This document shows, one piece after another, positions 23,572 to 34,876 of a stretch of DNA of 64,000 nt (position 1 is the first letter of the stretch; each line of letters begins with the position of its first letter). The stretch lies in the NCBI GenBank assembly GCA_018296165.2, contig JACKQL020000062.1, forward strand, positions 186,001 to 250,000. The letters run 5' to 3'. This DNA is from Termitomyces sp. T153. Its lineage: Eukaryota; Basidiomycota; Agaricomycetes; Agaricales; Lyophyllaceae. A program made the position numbers and the translations under genes. The notes under the pieces were generated by a model that had not been told where the DNA came from, did no database searches, and saw only the letters and a program-made list of their open reading frames with translations.

Positions 23572-26500
23572 ATGGTGGTGAGTCGTGTCCGTCGGTCCCA
23601 GCAGCTCATCCCTAACGACCCTCACAGTTTATCGAGGCGCTGCGGCTGGCAGCGCGTCCACTAACAAGGACAGCTCCCTTCTTGTGTTCGCGCCACCCTC
23701 TGGCCGCCGCATCTCTTGTCTACCGGGTCCAACCTTCTCCGCCTTCCGTCCTCGCTCTTTATTCTCGTCGCGCATTCTCCTTATCATACATATTCTCTCG
23801 TAGTCCCCTTCCGCAAACCCCTCCTCCGCTCGTTATTGCTCATATCTCGCGGCTCGAGGCGGAGGCCAACGTCAACCCGCATGATGTCTCCAAGCAGCTT
23901 GCGTTGTTTCAAGCCCTCAGTGATACTAAACTCAAGTCGTCTTATGAGTTCATGATCAGTCGTTGGGAACGAATGTGTGAGTTTGTACGTACCTTTTTCT
24001 GCCCGTATATCTCCTTTGTTCATTTTGTCATTTCAGGATAGCGCCTCTCCGCTTTTGCGGTCTGCACCAGCCTTCAAACTTTACCTTACGGCACTTGTAG
24101 AAACCAATCAACATTCTTCTGTCAGTCCTGCTGTACGCAGGCGGGACAGCTTGCTTGCTTCAATCCAAATCTCAGACTCCATATCATCGGCACCTACCCA
24201 GCACGCGTCAGAAGCTACGACACCATCTTCAAGCTCTACTACTTCTTCCGTTCCCACCAAGACTGTTGTATCTCCAAGTGAACAGATCGCGCAGGAAGTG
24301 CTTGCGAGTCAACCAGCAACTTTCGCCTCAACACCCTTGGGAAGATTGCAAACAGGTTATGAACTAGGGCAATCCAATACTCCCATTCCGGTTTCAATAA
24401 TAGAGCGTGAGTATCTTTCAATCAGAACGTTTCATTCAATGGATTGAGAATGACAATCTTAACAGGAAAAGGCTCATGGGTCCCTGGTTTGATTCGCACC
24501 GTGCTTGGCTTCTTCCTCACTACATTCGGTATCGAACTTATATTTTTTCCTCTACCCTTTCTAATATGACTCTAGTTATTCTCGTGGTCCTTGCCGTCCT
24601 TCTTGAGAATTCAGGACTCATGAAGGCGGGTCCGCGACAATCTCAGTTTGAAGCTATCGAAGGAAAAGTCGTCAGGTTCTCTGATGTTCATGGCGTTGAT
24701 GAGGCGAAGGAGGTGTGTGATCTATGCTATATCAAATATTCATATCTAACAATGACAAACCTAGGAATTAGCAGATGTCGTACAATTCCTCAAAGACCCA
24801 ACAGCATTTGCTTCTCTCGGTGGTAAATTACCCAAAGGGGTGTTGCTTACTGGGTTTGTTGTTCTGCTCAATTCAAGAATATCTAAACCTCATTATTCCT
24901 CAGACCGCCAGGAACAGGTAAAACTCTTCTTGCCCGTGCCATCGCGGGAGAAGCTGGCGTTCCTTTCTTCTTTGCCTCTGGGTATGGCTATGTATCCTTC
25001 TACGTTGTCTTGACTCTTCTTGATCTCGTCACAGCTCCGATTTTGAGGAAGTGTTTGTTGGCGTTGGTGCAAAACGGGTTAGAGAGCTTTTTGCCGCGGC
25101 CCGGAAAAAGGAACCCGCAATTATTTTTATTGATGAACTTGACGCCGTCGGCGGAAAACGTACCAGTCGCGACCAACAGTACATGAAGCAAACTTTGAAT
25201 CAGCTGCTGGTTGAGATGGACGGGTTCCAGCAGAGTGAAAGTGTTATAGTGATCGCAGCAACCAACTTTCCTGATAGTCTCGATCAGTATGTGACTGTTG
25301 TCTAAAGCTCAGGTCATGAATCCATTTTGTTTGCAGGGCGCTTATTCGACCTGGGCGATTTGATAGGACAATTGCTGTCCCCCTTCCAGATGTTCGCGGT
25401 CGAGTACAAATTCTCAGACACCACATGCAAAATGTTACCGTGAGCGACGGTGAAGATCCTGTCGACTCGTTTTCTTACATGGTTACTAATGTGATTGTGG
25501 CGCGTGGCCTTCTTTTTTTTCATCAGATGTCGACCTTAAGATTCTTGCACGAGGCACCTCCGGTTTTTCGGGAGCAGATCTACAGAATATGGTCAAGTAA
25601 GCATAGAATTTTTGTTTCTCCTTTTGTTGATGCTCATATTTGACAGTCAAGCCGCCATCCAAGCATCAAAAGAGCGCGCTCCCGGGGTAGCATTGAAACA
25701 CCTTGAATGGGCAAAGGTCAAACTTTTTTGTAGTCCCCTATCAACTGTTATGCTGAACATTTTCCAGGACCGAATCCTCATGGGTGCTGAACGCAAGAGT
25801 CAGTACATTGAGCATGATGACAAGCTTGCGACTGCGTATCATGAAGTTTGTCGCTATATCGTCGTTTGGTAGAACATTATCTTATTTTCTTTAAGGGAGG
25901 ACATGCTCTGGTGGCCTTGTATACGGATGGTGCGACCCCTTTGCACAAAGTCACTTGCGTTCCGCGAGGCCATGCCCTTGGATTTGTGCGTTTTTAAGTT
26001 CTAACCAACACAATTGCTGTTATGTATCGCTCATGCGCTTCGATGTACTCTCTGAATCATAGACTTCGTTCCTTCCGAAGGACGACCGGTTTTCCATCAG
26101 CCTCAAAGAATACCGTGCAGCAATTGATGTATCCATGGGTGGACGTGTTGCTGAGCAATTGAGTACGTTCTTCCCAAATGATCCTCATCCAAATCTGAGA
26201 AGTCGTTCTCCGCTTCCAGTTTATGGTGTTGATGGCGTGACCAGCGGTGCAAGTTCAGATATCCAGAAAGCGACTCGGACAGCGCGAAATATGGTCAAGG
26301 TATTGGATTAAATTTCGCTCTTTGCTTGTGCTCAATGTTCGTTTTAGCGATGGGGATTTTCGCGATTGGGCCCGATATACTACGACGATCGAGATGACAT
26401 GTTGAGTGGCGAGAGAAAAGAAGCAATCGAGGAGGAGGTATCTAGGTGAGCTTCGTTTTTTCCCCTTGTCTATGCGAGATAGATAATTAATCATTCTTTT

Positions 26501-26772
26501 TTACAGGCTTGTGCGAAATGGTGAAGCCCGTGCTACCACCCTTCTGACAGAAAAACTAGAAGAGCTTCATAGGGTCAGTTCCAAATCAGCTTAATGAATT
26601 TTGTACCTGACTGTTTACTATGGCACAGCTCGCGCACGCTTTGGTTGAGCATGAGACTCTAGACGCCGAAGAAGTCAGGAAGGTCATCAAGGGCGAACCC
26701 ATAAGGACTATCACCGAGATATTAGACGATGAAATGTCGACCTCGGAAGGTCAGAAACAAACTAACCCATGA
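23572..26772 (+). CDS. YME1: Mitochondrial i-AAA protease (FtsH family)
   Basis: Inner-membrane ATP-dependent metalloprotease facing the intermembrane space. A short first exon (MV) and exon 2 give an Arg/Ser/Ala-rich presequence, then a helical domain ([20 protein letters not shown]). A single membrane helix follows ([18 protein letters not shown]). AAA motifs are Walker [20 protein letters not shown], Walker [15 protein letters not shown], and [23 protein letters not shown]. The zinc site reads HEGGH across an intron rather than the usual HEAGH. Later [12 protein letters not shown] supplies the third ligand region. It ends at 26772. The ATG at 23572 is preferred because it extends the presequence in frame; 23682 is the alternative. 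Confidence 0.9.
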
Positions 26773-27580
26773 CATGTGGGCGCCCACATCAAGTGGAATC
26801 TCGCGGACTTGTGGTGAATCAAAGTGTTGAGACATGGCCTTCGGCGCTCGTGGCCGGAAGCATAGCCCGCTAGACTCATCGCGTCTGGCGCAACCGACCT
26901 TTGGAAGTGTCGATTGATTTAGCACACCTATCTTTCTCGAACACTAATGCGCAATTAATCTCTGTTAATAAGTGTTGAACAAACAAAGCTGCTCACAATT
27001 GATAAATAAGAACTTCAGATGATTTCGTAGGTGGGATCTTGGAACCCAGTTGGACGTGGAATTCTTAGTAGTTGCGCCATCAACATCCCTGGCACCATCT
27101 ATGATCGGAGGCAAGGCTCCGCCATCAGTTCGGTCATCACTCCGCCTTCCTCGTCATTGTTTGGGGTCGATGCAATCTGGACTTCTTGTTCTTTTTCTTG
27201 GTGTCTTTGAGTTTTGATTGAAACTTGATGGGTCTGATGGTAATTTTGAAAGGTCTGAGGTTGTCTGGCAATTGTCATATTGTATGGAGCCTGCCTCATT
27301 TGCACTACGCATGCCCAAACAGGCATCATTTCTTCCACATTCCTACTTTTACTCTTGACAAGAGTACTTCGGTTTCGCATCCCTGGAACAGCTGCTTGAA
27401 AATGGTTAATGTTGCAGTAAGTAAATGATCCCTGGATGTCGTCATTATGCGGCTTACCCGGCCTGTGTTGAGAGATCTGTGTTGAGGTATAATCGGCTCC
27501 CGAGCAAGTATATTACTTAAACCTAAATCCTGATCGTAGTGTACAACTGTAATATTAGAAAAGGCCTAGCCCAGACCATT
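26773..27580. other. Convergent intergenic region, no gene recognised
   Basis: These 808 bp lie between the 3' ends of the i-AAA gene and Rad3. A 93-codon open frame exists on the minus strand at 27099-27380, but its composition and lack of homology give no reason to call it a gene. No RNA gene or repeat is visible. Confidence 0.5.
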
Positions 27581-30500
27581 TCAAACATCCAAATCAAAAT
27601 CGACGAGCATTTGGTCGTCAATGCCACCATCTCCATAATCATCTTCATCATTGTTACCTTCTTGTGCATGAGCTAAGGCCTTTTGCTTTGCTTGAGCCTT
27701 TTCAATATCCTCTAAGGTCCAAAGAGAGATCCCAGTTTGGTTTTCGTTCGGATTCTGGGATATCGAACGCATAAAAAGTTTGGATAAAGTCAGAGCCATA
27801 TCGGTCGAAAGATTTGAAGCTGTTTCCGTGATATACTGGTTGATCCATCGGGGAAGCTTGGCACGCTTATCGGCACGCGCGAAACGCTATGGGCCCAATC
27901 AATGCTTCAAGATCAACTGCACAAAATTTCGAACATTCACCTTGTCTGCAAATACCATGAGACCCCAATCTGTTTTACCTCTCAGCACGCGACCGACACA
28001 CTGAGCCGCATTTCGCATGGCATCAAACCCCAGGAATTCGGATTCACGTATTCGGTATGCATCCCGAAGGTATTCCAAGCGAGCTTTGAGGATTCGACTT
28101 TCCGTGTACTGATACGGAACACTTGACATAATCAAGTCAGGTAGCATCTGAGATCAACAAATCACGCTTACCCGAACATAATCACAGCGCGGCCATAGTT
28201 ATGGTCGAAATCAATTCCTTCAGACACTTTCCCTCGAGCCACAGATAAGAGGACTGCACCACGTCCGTTATCACAAGCCTGGAAAGATGTCAATAGGTCG
28301 TCCTGAACCTCAGGTGTTGACCGACCCTCCGATAATTCTCCAAGGCAATGCTGGTTTCATTTGCATCCGGGGTTTCAACAAATATGAGTTTGTTTTTCCA
28401 AATTTCATTGAGAATCCCCTGGAGTTTCTTACAAGAAAATCCACAGAGAACGACCAGAAGACCCACCATATCATTCCAGGCGGCAACGATCGATTCCATA
28501 TATAGATAACTGGGGAAAAAAGCCACGATACCGTCCGGTACGATTTTGCTGTATTCAATAAGAATGCTGCCAAAGTTACGGACCACAGCAGGGTCGTTTC
28601 TGACTTCAAATCTAGAACTGATTGCCACTTGGTCGCTCCCTCTGGTTATGACCTATATAAGGTGAGATCAATAGTGACATGACTAGCGAAGGGAAAGAAT
28701 CACGTACTAAAGGAAGAAAAGCATTTCGGGTCAAAGTCATAGGATAGGTTTCTTGCACGACCGGAGTAAATTGTAGCATTTTGGGGTACATATCTAAGGG
28801 AGAAATCGTGCCAGATGTTATGACAACGCTGCTGAAACGCTCAAATACGGGCTTAATAGCAAGAGAGGGGTCAAGACAACTAATCACGTTGTGATCAGCG
28901 GGGAGCACAAGATAGAAACCCAAGAAGCACAAACGTGAAGTGAAATACAGGATTGGGCACAGTGGCATTGTCGGTTTCAAAAGGTTCTAGAATAAGCAGA
29001 AAACCTACATTCACAGTATCAGCTGTGAAAGAATGAACTGATCGATATTAATAATGTACCTTTCTCATACGTCGCCACCAATGTAGCAAAACTTGCGACT
29101 TTCTGAAGGGCTGAATGTTCATCCAATCGACCAATATTCAGAGTACGAATCAAGGACTGCAACCGCTCAGCACAAAATCTATGTAACATATGTTAGGCTT
29201 GGCGGATGATAGGGATGAAAAATGACCTGAGTGGCCGTCGTTCAATATATGTGATGTCTTTCAAATGCTGAAGGAACGATAAGGGTGTTTCTGCCACAAC
29301 ATGAAGTACTCTCATCCGAGTCTTAAGAGGAATTAGCAGAACCAAAAATGAAGTTGGAGAATGGAGACACTACCTTCAGGTATTCGACGAAACGTTTGAG
29401 AAAAGCGACGAAATGCTCAGCTTTTCTGATATTCCCAGGAATAGCCTCATTGAGAAGATCATCTGGGAGGACTACCCAAAGATATTCAAAGCTTTCACCA
29501 TCCTAGATAGTTTCGCATGAACGTACGAGGGTTCGCCATAAAACCATCAGTATCGTCAACTGCATCTTGCAGGCCTTCAACAAGCTTCGCGTATTCATCC
29601 TGGAGTTTCGCTGCATCTGTCGTTTTGACCCTAGATAGAGTAGTCAGGGTAGTTTTGTACACATGCATTTTTACCTACTCTTCAATTTTCTCGCCCAGTT
29701 TAGTGACGCTACGGGTTGCTGAGTCCAACATGGGCCTGGTTAAGTCAATGCTCAATGACTCTATGCAAACATTGTCTGCAGGTATGATGGTATTAGTAAC
29801 ATCAAACTTTTGGATGACAGGGCGCACCGATGTTATGGGCTTCGTCGAAGACTACAATAGCATCTTTTGATAGTTCTTTTGAAACTTGTTCCGCAACCTT
29901 GGGATCTAGTAGATAGTGGAAAGAATATATGATGATGTCAACGAATGGCATCTAAACACCATCAGTATTCCAACTACTAGCGACTTGTGACCAGACGGCT
30001 AACCATACGGCGAACTGTAAAATACGGGCATATCCCTTTATTGCGTCCATACTGTAGCACGTCTGCTAGTGTCCAGACTCCAGTGGGGACAAGATTTCCT
30101 GGCTCCAGTTTCCCTAAATTCTGGGAGGATGTCTTCAGAACTGACGCGACCAGCAATCGAGAATTTATACTCACTTCATGCCAGTCACAGAGTTCTACAG
30201 AGCCAGGATTTGCTCTACCCTTTTCGCAGGCTGCAGAGTTTGTCATATCACGACATCGCGCATCTACTACTTTTCCCTTCTTCTCCTTCGAGACCTGGCA
30301 CGTTTGCTGAGTTACGTTCATTACAATCACACCGTGCGGTCAAAATACCTCTGGGTGTATACAGAGGTTCTTTCGGCTTGTCAGGCCTAACCCTGAATAA
30401 TTTTTCTCCTTTTGCTTCTCCTCGTCAGTTTCTGCTTGAGATATACGATATTCCATTAGACGTTTGAGTTCAGAAAGAGCTTTCTCTATCTCGGGAACAG

Positions 30501-30923
30501 TCCGCGAACAATATATGAGTTTTCGCCGCATTGGATAGAACTTGCCACATGAGACTGAGAATAAACTGATCTGGAAATGTCTCATTCACCTGTTGGTACG
30601 AAACAATCAAGGAAAGCAACGACACAGTTTTCCCTGTACCAGAAGGCATCTCTAGGACACAGTGCCCCTGATTATGTCAAATTTACATTTTTATTCAGGT
30701 AGTGCGAAGAAGGGCATACAGTGGCATCGAGGGTCCTTTTCAAATCGCACATGTACGCATATTGCTCTGCCAATTGCCTGAGTATGGATTGCCGGTCGTA
30801 AGACATCATTGCTCACCAGGATAGATTCGGTCATAGGGAAATATGACCTATGACTTTTCAGTGTTCACGGACCATTTCTAGATCCCTAAAACGCACAGGC
30901 AGATTGTCAATGAAAAATTTCAT
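27581..30923 (-). CDS. RAD3: Rad3/XPD DNA helicase of TFIIH
   Basis: 5'-to-3' helicase for transcription initiation and nucleotide excision repair. The N-terminus [20 protein letters not shown] spans three tiny exons; the next acceptor (after CAATTGGCAG) restores [15 protein letters not shown]. Motif I is [20 protein letters not shown]. The Fe-S region includes [19 protein letters not shown] spacing and [11 protein letters not shown]. Motif II is the DEAH box [10 protein letters not shown] near 29850. The C-terminal lobe shows [25 protein letters not shown] and ends with [14 protein letters not shown] plus an acidic tail [12 protein letters not shown]. About 15 introns. Length is close to 800 residues as expected. 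Confidence 0.94.
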
Positions 30924-32172
30924 GTCGGGCCTACTTGTCGAAGAGTATGAGTTGCCAATAACGAATACGAGATATTTCAAGATGAAGGTGCTATGTAGCT
31001 TCAAGGATACATTCACATATATATGCTTTATCAGTATGACAGAGAAAAGTTAATGGGTGGCTGTGACGGGAAAGTGTCACTTTGAATATTGAATATTGAG
31101 GCTGAGTCGTGACGATCTTGTCACGCGTGTCGGAGTTTTCCCTCGGGTTTCGAAATCAAAACATATTGTTTTTAATAATATTCGATTTGGCAATCAAAAA
31201 TAGTGAACGGCGATAATGTCACAATCAATATAATTCAAACCCCTCCCCCGACATGTGTTTCCCCTGATCTGCCCGGCCGATTGGGAATCTGATTGCCGCT
31301 CGGCCGGCAATAAATATGTCCCCATCGCCAACCGGATTTCAATCAAACAATTGAATTCCTTGGTCTCTTAGATTTCTTTCGGATTTTGCCGTTTGTGGAA
31401 AACTGTGACAAATTATTTTTTATTCGCTGCGGTGAAGGTTCCAGCGGATCTGATTTAACATGATTGGCATGACGATCGAGTAAAGGAATGAAGTAGCAAG
31501 GGGCATTCCTCTGATGAGCCAGATGTGATTTCATGAGCGCATCGAGGAACAACTCAAGTCGGCGACGAGAGGCGGGCATATGGTGCAGCTCACTTAGAGA
31601 GCACCGATGTGTGACCAATAATATGGAACAAAACCCCAAAACAGATTTTTAATATCTCCAAAACCGATGGAGTTATATCTTTTAGACCCTTCAATTTGGC
31701 GCTTCCTTATTGGGCAGTACCTAAAAGGAAAATTACCTACTTACTAAGCATCTTTTTGGATGGCATTTTGACTGGAGGATAGGAAAAAATCGTGTTGCAT
31801 TCAACGTACACTAGTATCTACCAAATAGAATGTAGAATACCCAGTTTCGAACCTGCAACATGACAGTTTTTTAAGAAGTTTCGGCCTCCGGCCAATTTGG
31901 CGTCTCTAAGTAAATTGCACCATAGAAGTATCAGATATTATAATACATATGGAATGCGTCGTAGTCAACCGAAGCGTAGCCATTTCAACATAAGTACGTT
32001 GTAAGACGTCTAACTAACGAGGAAATCTGTGAATTTAATTTGTCCATTAAGTAAATGTCCAAAGTGCAGGCAACGATAAGGAAATACTACATGTGGCTTT
32101 CGAAAAGTTCGTTATCATACGAAGGAATGCCGTAAGAGACAATACAACAACTTCAGTCAGGATGAAGGTGAA
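30924..32172. other. AT-rich intergenic region, nothing recognised
   Basis: This 1.25-kb gap, the longest in the gene-rich part, lies between the start of Rad3 and the stop of the GH5-like gene. It is AT-rich with short A and T runs. A 98-codon minus-strand frame at 31343-31639 has no recognisable similarity. I see no tRNA, tandem repeat or transposon end. Confidence 0.5.
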
Positions 32173-34536
32173 TTATGCGTTGTCTGGTCCGAAGCCTTGT
32201 GAAGCGACAGAAATCGATTGAAGAGCAGCCGGTTCGCTGTCGTCGAAGAGGTGAGGCCGTGGATTGAAGGCGGACAACAAACACGAGGCTTACTCCTGTC
32301 CAAGAATTCCATACCCATCGTTCGGAGATTGTCCTGTCATATCTGGGAGCGGTGATTGTGGGATCTCATCACTGTTCGGTGAAATTGGCGTCCCCGGTAG
32401 TGCGGTGAGGTTGCCTTGGGACCACTACATACCCCACGTTAAATAGCCGATTGCGAGTGAAGGAAAAAGGAAGCCTTGCCTGGTATTGCAGAATCCCTTG
32501 GAGGCCATTAAGGACAGCAGCTGGAAGAAGTTGAACAAAAAGACATCGGAATGTGAGATAGTGATATACCCTGGACCCATTGTTTGTATGCATCATCGCG
32601 TTGATCGTCAGTCACACCGAAGGGTTGAGTAATGTTCATGGGCGTCGCTGATCAGAATACATATTCAATACGGAGAGAAAATCTGTGGATATCTTACGTG
32701 AATCAGGGCCGAAGGGCGCTTCTGTTGAATTGAACGGAACAAAAAAAGGCGTATTGTTTTGCGTCACCAATCCAAACCCAGTGAGTGAAACAGGTTTGTT
32801 AAAACTAAAAGAGAATAAAATAAAATCAGCAGGAAATTGGCAGAATGTCATTCTTCTTACAGGTTGGACATTTCAGCATGAAGCTTTATCCAATTCAAAC
32901 CAATCTCTAAGGTCTGGTTGAACGCAGGGAGACTGGGGTCTGGTGGATTTTGCGAATAGTCATACTGGTCAGGGAAGAGCTGAAACGAGCCGAAACCAAT
33001 TTGAGGGATGTTGATGATGTCCGCGCTGTCTACTCCATGTGATCCGTCGAACGCGGACGCTAAAGAATTCAAGTCACTCTGGCGTTTTGTTTCTACGAGA
33101 AGTCAATTCCGGTGTTCTCAGCAGGCTGAATCATACTCACGGGAGGAGGCTGTCCATCGGCCTCTGATTTTGACACCATCGGGTTGGACGCCAGCACGTT
33201 TCTGACGCTCTCGTTGTTTTTTCCAGGCAGCTTTCCTTTCTTTCAGAAGTTTGGCCTTGCTCTGAGGTTCAGGGACGCTGCGACGGAATCCTGGCGCAGG
33301 AGATGCCTGAGGCGTGGGAATCGTTCTAGGAAATATTTTTGTGCAGCTATGACAAAAGAATCCTTGGTTACTGTTGCGAATCATGTGAATACCTGGTCAT
33401 GCGGGAAAGAGAGAATTTCTAAATTCTCTTACCCAGTAGACACGACGTGATTGGGATCTGTCCGGTTGATATGCATGGCAATGAGCGAATGCCAATTGGT
33501 AACGTTTTGAGTCATACAACCAGAGGAGTTCGGGAGTGTAGAGTTGCATCTGAAAACCTCAAAAATCTACGCAGTGAATAAAAGTATGTCGACCGACCGA
33601 GGATCATTGGCTATTTCCCTGGAGAAATGCAGGTAAGATATTAGTCATGATGAAATACGTTCACTGACCATGCAAAGACACTCGTCTTGTTCGTATATCG
33701 AGTCACAATTTGGCTTGTGTAATTCATAAAGGCAGTGATAAGTGTTTGATTTGTGAAGAATTGGTCATGCTCCTGAGGACCACCGAAATTACGAACATAC
33801 GTGTCCATGCCACCTGTTAAATTGAGGTTGATCAGAAGTTGTTCTTATGTGATTCAATCAATTACATACCGTAAGAGTCGCTCAGAAAGTTCCGCGGTAG
33901 TGTTGTATTCGACCCTGACATTTGCCGAATCTGGATTGGATTGAAACCACCAGGTAATGGTTGATCAACGCCAGGGATAGGATTCCAATTGTTCGTAAGA
34001 GAGAGCAGAACATAGAGACCATGGTTTTGCGCCAGCTCAATCACTTTATCCAGCTTTTGCAGTCCATTTGGCCCGTCGTTGATCGACTGCGTCCCGTTAC
34101 TGATCAATTGGAACCATGTTGCATTATTCTCGGGAACAGTGTCGACATCTAATTTTTGCAATCGTTAATGGACACCATATGAAAGTGAAGAAGGAGCAAA
34201 CCATTGAACGCCCATGTTCTCACTACTGTAAAGTTGGCGGCGCGGATAGACGCCAAAGTATTGTCGATATCTTGCTCGCTGTTCAGGGCGCTCAGCCAGT
34301 ACGCGTTGGTACCCACAAATTTGAATACACTGAGATGATCACATAAACGATCGATCAGTGGAAAGATAACAATGAAAGCAGAATTACCTTCCGTTGACAA
34401 AAAATTGGTTGCCCCGGATAGAGACAAAGGGGGAGGAGTCAGGAACAGTATCCCTCTTCACACTCTGGATGGTTTTAGCAGGGTTGGTCGCAGATACCGC
34501 GAGCACAGCAAGAAACAACCAGAAAGCACAGAACAT
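32173..34536 (-). CDS. Secreted GH5-like protein, probable pseudoglycosidase
   Basis: A signal peptide (MFCAFWLFLAVLAVSA) precedes FVSIRGNQFFVNGR and FVGTNAYWLSALNSEQDID, the start of a GH5_7 (beta-mannanase) type barrel. Further blocks: FTVVRTWAFNDV, LQKLDKVIELAQNHGLYVLLSL, SVFAWEIANDPRC, GVDSADIINIPQIGFGSFQLF and KPVSLTGFGLVTQ. In active mannanases the acid/base lies in WELANEP and the nucleophile in LEEFG. Here these read WEIANDP and LTGFG, so both catalytic Glu are absent. A long basic linker (KAKLLKERKAAWKKQRERQK) interrupts the domain between these strands. The C-terminus is QGFGPDNA. About ten introns. Secretion is supported; glycan binding without hydrolysis is inference. Confidence 0.8.
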
Positions 34537-34876
34537 GTGTTAGCGGCGACGGGCAGGAAGAACCGTAAGTGAGTGTGAGAGGGACTTCGGCACATATAAG
34601 TATTGGCCGCATATTATTTCCGTGTTTTTCCACGTGTTGAATCTAGATAATCGAAAAGGCGCCCCCAATATGGCAACTTACACATATCCATTCGTGGGGC
34701 TGTATAAGGCTGTGTCAGGGATGAATGTATCAGCTGGCCTATTGTATTGTCAGATTGGGTTAGGATACCAAGGATGTCGGAAGTTATGTAGCAAACATTG
34801 TGGATGTTTGCACAAACTTTACCGAATCCCGACTTCGCTCAATCAATCAAGCCTCTCTCAACACTTATTTAAATCT
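34537..34876. other. Divergent promoter region, GH5-like and TPR genes
   Basis: 340 bp between opposite start codons. An open frame on the plus strand runs in from 34622 toward the TPR gene, but the stretch is probably 5' leader: its codons give no motif, and the 34877 ATG opens a better targeting peptide. A TATATAAG-like element near 34595-34602 could serve the leftward gene. Confidence 0.45.

Noticed and set aside
27099..27380. Small gene between the i-AAA protease and Rad3
   Set aside because: A short open frame with biased composition and no domain, splice or neighbour support.
31800..31900. tRNA-like fragment (TTTCGAACC on plus strand resembles a T loop)
   Set aside because: No acceptor stem or D arm can be paired around it.
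34622..34876. Upstream extension of the TPR gene by 85 codons
   Set aside because: It has no motif and would bury the mitochondrial presequence that begins at 34877.
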